The translations under genes were made by a program, and so were the position numbers. A stretch of 7,020 nt of DNA, taken from M0027 sp021713415 (GTDB lineage: Bacteria; Pseudomonadota; Gammaproteobacteria; Francisellales; Francisellaceae). Below the pieces are notes generated by a model that ran no database searches, was not told where the DNA came from, and worked only from the letters and a program-made list of their open reading frames with translations. Shown piece by piece: positions 1 through 6,949 of the stretch (position 1 is the stretch's first letter; each line of letters opens with the position of its first letter). Location: NCBI GenBank assembly GCA_021713415.1, contig JAKJJQ010000093.1, positions 1 through 7,020 of the forward strand, given 5' to 3'.

Positions 1-139
1 CTGAGCATGTGTTTACAGTTTCAGCTATAACAAAGGCATTAGTTTTAAGAGCTGATGCACGTGTAAGTAAAACTTGTAATTGATTAATTGTAAGATCAGA
101 TAATGCACTTAAAAATGAATTAAATTTTGATTTTCTCAT
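1..139 (-). CDS. Partial transposase-like gene, N-terminus only (possibly IS1595-type)
   Basis: This leftward reading frame starts at ATG 139-137 and runs off the left edge after 46 codons. The visible protein begins MRKSKFNSFLSALSDLTINQ and ends ...VNTCS at the window edge. A short helical start of the form K-S-K-F...L..L..LT..Q followed by a cysteine resembles the N-terminus of IS1595-type (ISSod11-like) transposases, where such a helix precedes a CxxC zinc ribbon and then the catalytic DDE-like domain. Only the first possible Cys is visible, and no catalytic residue is in the window, so the family call is an inference. A GGGG run (149-152) lies 9 nt before the ATG and may serve as ribosome binding site. 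The gene is co-oriented with the restriction operon and lies 102 nt beyond the end of hsdR. Confidence 0.5.
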   Translation of the reverse strand, partial: MRKSKFNSFLSALSDLTINQLQVLLTRASALKTNAFVIAETVNTCS

Positions 140-241
140 AACTATATACCCCAAAAAGAATATTACTGTTATAAGAAATATATTCAAGTTCAACATATAT
201 TGCCAAAATAGCCTTATATTAAATCTCTTAGAAGATTGACA
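140..241. other. AT-rich gap between hsdR and the transposase-like gene
   Basis: This short non-coding stretch probably contains the junction between the restriction locus and the left-hand mobile element, but no terminal inverted repeat can be defined because the other end of the element is outside the window. Read on the minus strand it carries a weak promoter-like pair, TTGAAT (182-187) and TAATAT (160-165) with 16 nt between them, about 20 nt before the transposase ATG. Just after the hsdR stop there is only a 5-6 bp imperfect stem (AATCT/AGATT) without a T-run, so no convincing terminator is visible. Confidence 0.35.
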
Positions 242-3200
242 CTAGTGTTTGGTAAAGCTATCAGCGATCATTTCAGCTTGTTTTAATACCGTTTCGGTAG
301 CTAATTTTTGCATATCAGGTGGATAGCCATATTGGCGCAATGTACGTTTAATAGTGACTTTCAATTTTGACTTCACACTTTCTTTTATGGTCCAGTCAAT
401 TGTTGCATTTTTTCTAACACGTTCTGTTAATACAATTGAGAGCTCCCTTAATTTATCTTTTTGCATTAATTCTCGTGCACTATCATTATCCGCAACCGCA
501 CTATAAAAAGCGTATTCATAATCCGAAAGTCCCAAACTTTCAGCTTCAGAGTCCATGTTGGTAACATCTTTAGCTAAATTAATTAGCTCTTCCATAACCT
601 CAGCGGCAGTTAAAATTTTGTTCTGATACTTTTTGATAGATGAGTCGAGCATATCTCTTAACGATTTAGCTTTAATTAAATTTGTTTTTGATCGAGCAGA
701 AATTTCGTTATTAAGAAGTTTTTTCATTGCCTCTAAAGCAAGGTTTTTATGCTCCATGCCCTGAAGCTCTGCTAAAAATTCATCTGATAACACAGATATA
801 TCAGGCTTTTTAATACCTGCAGCATCAAATATATCTATCACCTGGTCTGAAACTAAAGCCTTATCTATTACCTGCTTGATAGTAGTTTCAATCTCTTCAT
901 TAGTTTTTCCACTTTCTGCAATATCAAATTTAGATAATCTTGCTTTTACTGCTTGAAAAAATGATACTTCTTCTTTAACATCGGTTGCTTGATGATGTGG
1001 AATTGCAATTGCAAATGCTTGAGAAAGTATAGTAACTTCGTTTACGAAGCGCTTTTTTCCATCTTCTAAACCAAGGATATGATCTTCTGCTGCAAGGATT
1101 AAAGATAGTTTACGACTCGTGTTTGCATCAAAGTATTTTTCATATTGAAACCCATGAAACATTTGACTGATAACCTCTATTTTCTCTAGCATCAAAGTAA
1201 CTGCCTGCTCTTGAGCAACAGTTGGATCACCTTTACCACCTGAATCTGAATAAAATGAGAGTGCTTTTTTTAGGTCACTTGCAATGCCAAGATAGTCTAC
1301 AACCAAGCCACCTGGCTTATCTTTATAAACTCTGTTTACTCTAGCAATTGCTTGCATTAAATTATGTCCTTGCATTGGTTTATCAATATAGAGCGTATGC
1401 ATACTAGGCGCATCAAACCCTGTTAACCACATATCACGAACGATCACCAATTTTAATTCATCATCTGTATCTTTCATACGATCAGCTAAAGCTTGGCGTT
1501 GAACTTTGGTAGTATGATGCTTAGCAATTTTTGGCCCATCGGATGAAGCAGATGTCATTACTACTTTAATAACACCTTTATTAAGATCATCAGAATGCCA
1601 CTGAGGTTTGATTCTGATGATTTCAGCATAAAGATCAGCTGCTATGCGTCTGGACATAGATACGATCATACCTTTACCATCAAATACTTCTTGGCGAGAC
1701 TCAAAATGACCGACAATATCTTTAGCAATATTCTTGATACGTTTTTCACTGCCTATGAGTGCTTCTAACTGAGTCCACTTTGCTTTTGCTTTTTGAGTCT
1801 CTGTTAGGCTATCATGCTTCAGTTCTTCATCAAGATCTTCTATTAGTTGTTTCCCTTCATCACTTAAGTTAACTTTAACTAATCTGCTTTCATAATAAAT
1901 TTTAACCGTAGCTCCATCCTCTACAGCCTGAGCAATATCATAAATATCAACATAGCGACCAAACACAACGGGAGTATTAGAGTCTTTATTTTCAACTGGA
2001 GTACCTGTAAAGCCTAAATAGGTTGCATAAGGTAGAGCATCACGCATGTATTTAGCAAAACCATAAACAATTTTTTTACCTATTACTTCATCGCTTTCAT
2101 TTTTTTCATCAATCGTTTTTGGCTTAAAGCCATATTGTGTTCTATGTGCTTCATCTGCAATAACAACAATATTCTCTCGCTCAGATAAACATTCATGAAT
2201 ATTACCTTCTTCAGGTTGAAATTTTTGAATAGTTGAGAAAATAATACCCCCACCAGATACCTTAAGATATTTTTTTAGCTCAGCACAGGAATTAGCCTGC
2301 TTAGGTTCTTGGCGTAAAAGTTCAGAAGAGGCTGCAAATGTTTGAAATAGCTGATCATCTAAATCATTTCTATCTGTAATAACAATAATAGTTGGATTCT
2401 TAAGTGCTTGAACAATCTTTCCTGTATAAAACACCATTGATAGTGACTTGCCACTACCTTGAGTATGCCAAACCACACCTCCTTTTCTATCAGCAAAATT
2501 TTTAATTGCTTGATTGTTGCTATAACCACTTGCTCTTAATGTTGATTCAACAGCTTTATTTACAGCATAATACTGATGGTAAGCTGCTAACTTTTTAACC
2601 GTACTAATGCTTATAACTCCTGTTTCAGAGTCTTCTTTTTTATTCTTTTCAAAGACAATAAAATGGCGAATTAAATCAAGTAAAGTATACTTATTCAACA
2701 TACCTTTAATTAGTACCTCAAGCTGACTTTCTAATCTTGAAGCTTCCACTTGAGAATCAAATGAGCGCCACGTCATATAACGTGTTAATTCTGCTGATAT
2801 AGTGCCTGCCTTGGCTTCTAAGCCATCAGAGATAATATTAAATGCATTGAATTTAAATAGAGCTGGAATCAATGCTTTATATGTTTCTAGTTGATTAAAA
2901 GCTGTTTTGATTGTTGCGGTCTCATCTGTTGCATTTTTAAGTTCAACGACAACTAATGGCATACCATTAACAAATAAGATTAAATCAGGACGTTTAATAT
3001 GATTATCTTCAACAACAGTAAATTGATTAACCACCAAAAATTCATTATTTTCTAAACTGTCAAAATCAATCAACCAAGCCTTATCCCCTCGTTCCTGTCC
3101 ATCAATTACATAAGAGACAGGCACACCATTGGTTATAAATGTATGAAAGCTTTCATTATCTGTCAGTAAATCTGATGAATGAATACGCTCAATAGCTTTT

Positions 3201-3403
3201 AAAGCATCCTCTTGAAGTGCTTGATCTAAATTTGGGTTGATACGACTTACAGCTGAAATAAGTCTATTTTTTAGAATAACCTGCTGATAATTTTTTCTTT
3301 CTTGATCTGCTGCATCTGGTGCCAATTCTCGACCATGAGCATATGAAAAGCCATTTGATTTAAGTAGTTCAATCGCTAGCTGCTCTATATGCCCTTCTTT
3401 CAT
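242..3403 (-). CDS. hsdR: Type I restriction enzyme R subunit (HsdR), full length
   Basis: HsdR is the motor and nuclease of a type I restriction complex: bound to HsdM2S at an unmethylated site, it pulls in flanking DNA using ATP and cuts at a distance. The 1053-residue length is normal for the family. The N-terminal PD-(D/E)xK nuclease is seen as D140 and E154-L-K156 (in VVVELKN), followed by the QxxxY motif Q171-Y175. The SF2 helicase motor shows Walker A (TQGSGKS, 314-320), DEAH (417-420), GFTGTP (464-469), MWLTGFDAP (658-666) and QAIARVNR (684-691). The rest (~740-1053) matches the HsdR C-terminal DUF3387-type region, with EYAFY near 963-967 and a YGYPPD motif near the end. All key residues are present and no frameshift is seen. 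The ATG is 1 nt after the rhuM/fic stop with an AGGGA site 6 nt upstream. It is the last gene of the operon. Confidence 0.97.
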   Translation of the reverse strand: MKEGHIEQLAIELLKSNGFSYAHGRELAPDAADQERKNYQQVILKNRLISAVSRINPNLDQALQEDALKAIERIHSSDLLTDNESFHTFITNGVPVSYVIDGQERGDKAWLIDFDSLENNEFLVVNQFTVVEDNHIKRPDLILFVNGMPLVVVELKNATDETATIKTAFNQLETYKALIPALFKFNAFNIISDGLEAKAGTISAELTRYMTWRSFDSQVEASRLESQLEVLIKGMLNKYTLLDLIRHFIVFEKNKKEDSETGVISISTVKKLAAYHQYYAVNKAVESTLRASGYSNNQAIKNFADRKGGVVWHTQGSGKSLSMVFYTGKIVQALKNPTIIVITDRNDLDDQLFQTFAASSELLRQEPKQANSCAELKKYLKVSGGGIIFSTIQKFQPEEGNIHECLSERENIVVIADEAHRTQYGFKPKTIDEKNESDEVIGKKIVYGFAKYMRDALPYATYLGFTGTPVENKDSNTPVVFGRYVDIYDIAQAVEDGATVKIYYESRLVKVNLSDEGKQLIEDLDEELKHDSLTETQKAKAKWTQLEALIGSEKRIKNIAKDIVGHFESRQEVFDGKGMIVSMSRRIAADLYAEIIRIKPQWHSDDLNKGVIKVVMTSASSDGPKIAKHHTTKVQRQALADRMKDTDDELKLVIVRDMWLTGFDAPSMHTLYIDKPMQGHNLMQAIARVNRVYKDKPGGLVVDYLGIASDLKKALSFYSDSGGKGDPTVAQEQAVTLMLEKIEVISQMFHGFQYEKYFDANTSRKLSLILAAEDHILGLEDGKKRFVNEVTILSQAFAIAIPHHQATDVKEEVSFFQAVKARLSKFDIAESGKTNEEIETTIKQVIDKALVSDQVIDIFDAAGIKKPDISVLSDEFLAELQGMEHKNLALEAMKKLLNNEISARSKTNLIKAKSLRDMLDSSIKKYQNKILTAAEVMEELINLAKDVTNMDSEAESLGLSDYEYAFYSAVADNDSARELMQKDKLRELSIVLTERVRKNATIDWTIKESVKSKLKVTIKRTLRQYGYPPDMQKLATETVLKQAEMIADSFTKH

Positions 3404-3404
3404 G

Positions 3405-4400
3405 TTATGTCCCTATTCTTGGCGAAAGCATATTCATAATAAGCTTAATCATCAAATCTTTTTGCTTGGGGTCGGACTCAGCGACTAAAAGTGTTAATGC
3501 TGCAAGACCCGAATCGTTAATAACAAAGTCACCTTTATCATTGAGTAAACGATTGTTACGATTTAAAAAATCAGCAAATAAGAATGCTGCACTTCTTTTG
3601 TTGCCATCAACAAAAGGATGATTTTTTATAACGAAATACAATAAATGCGCTGCTTTACTTTCAATCGATGGATACGCTGGTTCACCAAAGATGCTTTGAT
3701 TTAGACTACCCAATATCCCCGAAATTCCATCTGCTGTTGGTTTTGCAAATAACGGTGTTGCCTCACCTTTAGAAATCAAGTTACTACGTAGCTCAGTTAA
3801 TCCCATTTGGGCACACTCAACGCTTGGCAAGCTACCGCCTAATTGTTCAGGCGGTACATCCAACAAACCATCATCATAACGCTGTAGCCACAAAAAAGTC
3901 TGTGTATATTGGCTAATAATATTCACTAACCCTGTTGTCATTGGATCATCAGATTGTTTCATTATCGCTGCTTTATTAATTAATACGACAGCTTCATCTA
4001 ACATCCTTGCATTTTTTTCGAATCGCTTATAATCAATGCTATAGCCTTGCTTTAAATAGTCACGTAATACACTTGTTGCCCATATTCTAAACTGTGTGCC
4101 TTTTTTAGAATTAACACGATAGCCAACCGATATAATCATATCAAGATTATAGTGTTCAATATTCCTTTTAACCTGCCTATTACCTTCAGTTTGAACTATC
4201 TGGAATTTCCGGATAGTTGCCTTTTGCTCAAGTTCATTTTCTTTGTAGATATTATGAATATGTTCATTGATGGTTCTAATATCTTTATCAAACAGATCAG
4301 CCATTTGCTTTTGAGATAACCATAAAGTTTCATCTTCAAACTTAACATCGATTTGCGTATGACCTTCTTTGGTTTGATAAATTTTTATCTGGCTAGTCAT
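3405..4400 (-). CDS. RhuM family protein with C-terminal Fic/Doc domain
   Basis: This 331-residue protein has an N-terminal RhuM-type region and a C-terminal Fic/Doc fold. Residues ~22-60 (ETLWLSQKQMADLFDKDIRT onward) look like a DNA-binding helix-turn-helix, and residues ~105-128 carry the conserved RIWATSVLRDYLKQGYSID stretch of RhuM proteins. The Fic core is HPFVDGNKR at 261-269, preceded by a flap-like GEPAYPSIESKAA segment. Fic enzymes transfer AMP or phosphate to proteins. The Lys before Arg (GNKR rather than GNGR) is the Doc-like form, and phage P1 Doc phosphorylates EF-Tu. What this protein modifies, or whether it is active, is unknown. RhuM was named from Salmonella SPI-3, and such genes are often found between hsdS and hsdR, but I know of no settled role there. 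I chose ATG 4400 over the in-frame TTG at 4406 because AAGGG lies 6 nt before the ATG and directly abuts the TTG. The start overlaps the hsdS stop by 8 nt. Confidence 0.92.
   Translation of the reverse strand: MTSQIKIYQTKEGHTQIDVKFEDETLWLSQKQMADLFDKDIRTINEHIHNIYKENELEQKATIRKFQIVQTEGNRQVKRNIEHYNLDMIISVGYRVNSKKGTQFRIWATSVLRDYLKQGYSIDYKRFEKNARMLDEAVVLINKAAIMKQSDDPMTTGLVNIISQYTQTFLWLQRYDDGLLDVPPEQLGGSLPSVECAQMGLTELRSNLISKGEATPLFAKPTADGISGILGSLNQSIFGEPAYPSIESKAAHLLYFVIKNHPFVDGNKRSAAFLFADFLNRNNRLLNDKGDFVINDSGLAALTLLVAESDPKQKDLMIKLIMNMLSPRIGT
3410..3414 (-). promoter_or_regulatory. Ribosome binding site of hsdR
   Basis: On the minus strand AGGGA lies 6 nt before the hsdR ATG (3403) and inside the last codons of rhuM/fic. 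This placement fits reinitiation by ribosomes finishing the upstream gene and supports the assigned start. Confidence 0.7.
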
Positions 4401-5493
4401 AGGCAACCCTTATCTCACCACTTATTAGCTTAGGTAAAAGCGTATCACGAATGCATATCAAATTATTGATTTGTAATTTATTTTTATTTATTTTTTGCAG
4501 CCAAACTTTAGTCAAATCATTAAATTTTTCTATTAAATTTTTTGGGAAGTTTAGAAAACTTAAAGACTTTAAGTTTGTTTGACTAATTTTAGGTTGTACA
4601 GCTCCAGTAACTATTTTTTCAATATTTTTATTTAACAAATAGTTCCAAATAAAGTAATTTGTATAAGGTTTTTTAGCCTGTAATACATGCGTATGATTGT
4701 TCACCCAAAACTTACCTGTAGCGTATTGTAAAACAGGAAAACCTTCATCAGTTATTACCGTTCCATCTTCTCCTAACAAAATATACTCACCATTAAAGAT
4801 ATAGTCGTTTACATAATCCATGATTTTTGCTGCGCCATAATAGGGGTATAGTTTACCCTCCTTCATATTATCCCTTTGCATTTTTGACAAAGGAATTCTT
4901 TTATTATCGAATATATCTATCACATCACCTAAATTCATTGCCTCCCACCCATCATCTGCCTTCTCAACAAACCATTCTCGAAAAAGCGTTTGTGCCAAAT
5001 CTTCTAAAGTTTTATTTTGGCGATGTAAAAGATCAATTTTATTATCAAGGCTAGATAGCACTTCTGCGATGGCTTTTTGTTCAGGGAGGGGTGGTAGGCT
5101 AATATCTTGAGAATATGCTGTATTTCTATTTAATCCAGGCACAGCACTATCTTCATTTAAACTATCTAATTCAAGTGTAATAAGAAGATAATATAAATAT
5201 TCAAAATCATAAACTAAACTATTTGGTAAAATATAATAGCTTGTATCTATAGCAAAAAATGGCTTATATGATTTATATATCTTACCTATCGTCCCTTTTC
5301 GCCCAATAATTATCCCTTTTGAGTCTGTCAATGCTATGTTATGCCAGCCAGTTAGACCTGCAGAACTATAAACTGGAATAGAACCCTTCTTTCTTTTATT
5401 TTCAGGAAGTGATTTTCCATAATTAAATGTTACTATATCTCCTAAAATACACTTTTTCCATCTATCCTGAGATTTATTTGCTATATCATTCAT
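4393..5493 (-). CDS. hsdS: Type I restriction-modification specificity subunit (HsdS)
   Basis: HsdS recognises the bipartite DNA target and holds two HsdM and two HsdR subunits. The 366-residue protein has the expected two-fold layout. Target-recognition domain 1 covers about residues 11-130, beginning at RWKKCILGDIVTF with an IIIGRKGTIG strand pair. A central conserved region spans ~131-177 (LPPLPEQKAIAEVLSSLDNK, then a coiled-coil-like helix ending FREWFVE). Domain 2 covers ~183-315, beginning at WEAMNLGDVIDIF with ILLGEDGTVI. A distal conserved helix spans ~318-360 and ends in LLPKLISGE. Both domains are complete, so one intact bipartite specificity is expected, but the target cannot be read from sequence alone. 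I prefer ATG 5493 over the in-frame TTG at 5499 because AAAGG lies 6 nt before the ATG. The start overlaps the hsdM stop by 8 nt (ATGAATGA) and the end overlaps the next gene by 8 nt (ATGACTAG). Confidence 0.95.
   Translation of the reverse strand: MNDIANKSQDRWKKCILGDIVTFNYGKSLPENKRKKGSIPVYSSAGLTGWHNIALTDSKGIIIGRKGTIGKIYKSYKPFFAIDTSYYILPNSLVYDFEYLYYLLITLELDSLNEDSAVPGLNRNTAYSQDISLPPLPEQKAIAEVLSSLDNKIDLLHRQNKTLEDLAQTLFREWFVEKADDGWEAMNLGDVIDIFDNKRIPLSKMQRDNMKEGKLYPYYGAAKIMDYVNDYIFNGEYILLGEDGTVITDEGFPVLQYATGKFWVNNHTHVLQAKKPYTNYFIWNYLLNKNIEKIVTGAVQPKISQTNLKSLSFLNFPKNLIEKFNDLTKVWLQKINKNKLQINNLICIRDTLLPKLISGEIRVAYD
4407..4411 (-). promoter_or_regulatory. Ribosome binding site deciding the rhuM/fic start
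   Basis: On the minus strand AAGGG is followed by TTGCCT and then ATG (4400-4398). The 6-nt gap suits the ATG, whereas the TTG at 4406 touches the site with no spacer, so the ATG is the likely start. Confidence 0.7.
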
Positions 5494-6949
5494 AGACAAC
5501 CTTTGCTAGATTTTCAAGAATACGCTGGTTAAGCTCTGTCTCTTCTTTAAGCTGTGCTTCAAGCTCTGCTTTTAAACTGATAAAACGCTCTTTAAAATCA
5601 AAATCATCCTCAACTTCTTCGAGTCCAACATATCGCCCTGGCGTTAGTACATAATCCAATTCTTTGACACGTTCAATCGAAGCTGAATTACAAAAACCCT
5701 TAATATCTTCATATTTGCCATCAATATTACGCCAATTATGATAAGTATCAGCTATTTTTTGAATATCTTCTTTAGCAAGCTTTCTTGTCCTTCTATTAAT
5801 TAAATGTCCTAAGTTTCGCGCATCAATAAAAAGAATTTCATGACTTCTATCTCTATATTTTCCATTGGTACGATTACGACTGATAAACCATAGGCAAGCT
5901 GGAATCTGGGTATTCAAAAATAATTTCGCAGGCAGATTAACAATACAATCAACAAGCCCCGCATCAATCAATGCTTTTCTAATTTCGCCTTCGCCAGAAG
6001 TTTTAGAAGTTAATGAGCCTTTTGATAATACAAAGCCTGCTTGCCCTGTAGGTGCCAAGTGATATATAAAATGCTGAATCCAAGCATAGTTGGCGTTGCC
6101 AACAGGCGGTATTCCATATTTCCAACGTCCATCACTTTTAAGCTGATCACCGCTCCAATCACTATCATTAAATGGTGGATTGGCAAGAACATAATCAACT
6201 TTTAAGTCCTTATGCGCATCATTTAAAAACGAACCCTCATTATTCCATTTGACTTGTGAGCTATCAATACCGCGAATTGCCAAGTTCATTTTGGTTAATC
6301 GCCAAGTTGTCTGATTAGATTCTTGACCATAAATTGAAATATCATCAACTAAACCTTGATGATCTTCAACAAATTTTTCAGATTGAACAAAAAGCCCTCC
6401 TGAACCACAGCATGGGTCCAAAACACGCCCCTTAAAAGGTTCTAACATTTCAACTAAAAGCTCAACCACCGATCTTGGCGTATAGAATTGACCACCTTTT
6501 TTCCCCTCTGCTAAAGCAAACTCGCCTAGAAAATATTCAAATACATGGCCAAGAACATCTGCACTTCTTTCCTTAGACTCTCCAAGCGCTATATTACCAA
6601 TCAAATCAATTAATGCACTCAACGATTTTATATCGATGTTTTGTCTTGCATAAACCTTAGGTAAAACTCCTTTTAATGATGCATTCTCGTTTTCAATAGC
6701 ATCCATCGCCTTATCAATTAGTTTGCCAATTTCAATGTTTTTTGACTGAGAGTGAAGATAGCTCCAACGAGATGAGGGAGGGACAAAAAATACATTTTCA
6801 GCTTTATACTCATCAACATCTTCAGGGTCAGCACTTGCATACTCACCTTCACCTGATAATAATTTTTGATAAAGCCCTTCAAATGCATTTGAAATAAATA
6901 TCCCCGCGGCAAGCAGCGGGGTATTAAAAGAGTCGCAATTGCGCTTCAT
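5486..6949 (-). CDS. hsdM: Type I N6-adenine methyltransferase subunit (HsdM), 5' end replaced by IS sequence
   Basis: HsdM transfers methyl groups from SAM to adenine in the site chosen by HsdS, and is also part of the restriction complex. The 487-residue frame shows an N-terminal helical-domain remnant (ISNAFEGLYQKLLSGEGEY onward), GGQFYTPRSVV (152-162), SAM-binding LDPCCGSGG (177-185), catalytic NPPF (257-260), and the C-terminal LTPGRYVG segment plus helix (435-480) that contacts HsdS. Family members usually have about 40-50 residues before ISDAFE; here only 18 precede ISNAFE, and those residues (MKRNCDSFNTPLLAAGIF) are unrelated to HsdM because they are read from the end of a transposable element. 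A stop at 6958-6956 closes the frame just upstream, so ATG 6949 is the only ATG start for the full frame. It has a weak AAGGG site 10 nt upstream. The methyltransferase core is intact, but loss of the first helices may destabilise it, so the gene may be a pseudogene or a chimeric gene of uncertain activity. Confidence 0.88.
   Translation of the reverse strand: MKRNCDSFNTPLLAAGIFISNAFEGLYQKLLSGEGEYASADPEDVDEYKAENVFFVPPSSRWSYLHSQSKNIEIGKLIDKAMDAIENENASLKGVLPKVYARQNIDIKSLSALIDLIGNIALGESKERSADVLGHVFEYFLGEFALAEGKKGGQFYTPRSVVELLVEMLEPFKGRVLDPCCGSGGLFVQSEKFVEDHQGLVDDISIYGQESNQTTWRLTKMNLAIRGIDSSQVKWNNEGSFLNDAHKDLKVDYVLANPPFNDSDWSGDQLKSDGRWKYGIPPVGNANYAWIQHFIYHLAPTGQAGFVLSKGSLTSKTSGEGEIRKALIDAGLVDCIVNLPAKLFLNTQIPACLWFISRNRTNGKYRDRSHEILFIDARNLGHLINRRTRKLAKEDIQKIADTYHNWRNIDGKYEDIKGFCNSASIERVKELDYVLTPGRYVGLEEVEDDFDFKERFISLKAELEAQLKEETELNQRILENLAKVVYE
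5500..5504 (-). promoter_or_regulatory. Ribosome binding site deciding the hsdS start
   Basis: On the minus strand AAAGG is followed by TTGTCT and then ATG (5493-5491). The spacing selects the ATG over the TTG that directly follows the site. It lies within the last codons of hsdM, which fits translational coupling. Confidence 0.7.
6902..6921. repeat. GC-rich hairpin at the right end of an IS200/IS605-like element
   Basis: CCCCGC (6902-6907) and GCGGGG (6916-6921) form a perfect 6-bp stem around an 8-nt loop, standing out in AT-rich DNA. It lies 2 nt beyond the stop of the transposase fragment. IS200/IS605 elements carry subterminal hairpins of this kind that the TnpA transposase binds, with cleavage a few nucleotides further out. 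On the minus strand TCAA (6889-6892) begins 9 nt beyond the stem, a sequence and distance like the right cleavage site of IS608, but TCA also encodes a Ser expected in HsdM, so the exact element boundary between about 6889 and 6901 is not settled. Confidence 0.7.

Noticed and set aside
3659..3700. Built-in Fic inhibitory motif ((S/T)xxxE(G/N)) in the RhuM-Fic protein
   Set aside because: Only SIFGEP near the Fic motif comes close, and it has Pro where Gly or Asn is required; it looks like the substrate-binding flap instead.
4827..5054. Rightward open frame opposite hsdS
   Set aside because: It is fully antisense to a well-supported HsdS, has no ribosome binding site of note and no recognisable protein features.
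4393..5493. Phase-variable hsdS shuffling
   Set aside because: There is a single complete hsdS, no second partial copy, no recombinase gene and no evident inverted repeats or simple-sequence tract in the window.
5865..6062. Rightward open frame opposite hsdM
   Set aside because: It lies antisense to conserved HsdM coding sequence and looks like a mirror of its codon pattern.
6010..6198. Second leftward frame inside hsdM
   Set aside because: It is a shifted frame over the catalytic NPPF region of hsdM, with no independent start signal or protein similarity that I recognise.
6718..6912. Second leftward frame at the 5' end of hsdM, possibly an alternative product after the IS junction
   Set aside because: The HsdM-like residues are in the other frame, which is unbroken to the ATG at 6949; this frame gives no family-like sequence.
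6902..6921. Hairpin as a rho-independent terminator
   Set aside because: Neither strand has a run of T after the stem, and its position just after a transposase stop fits an IS200/IS605 end better.
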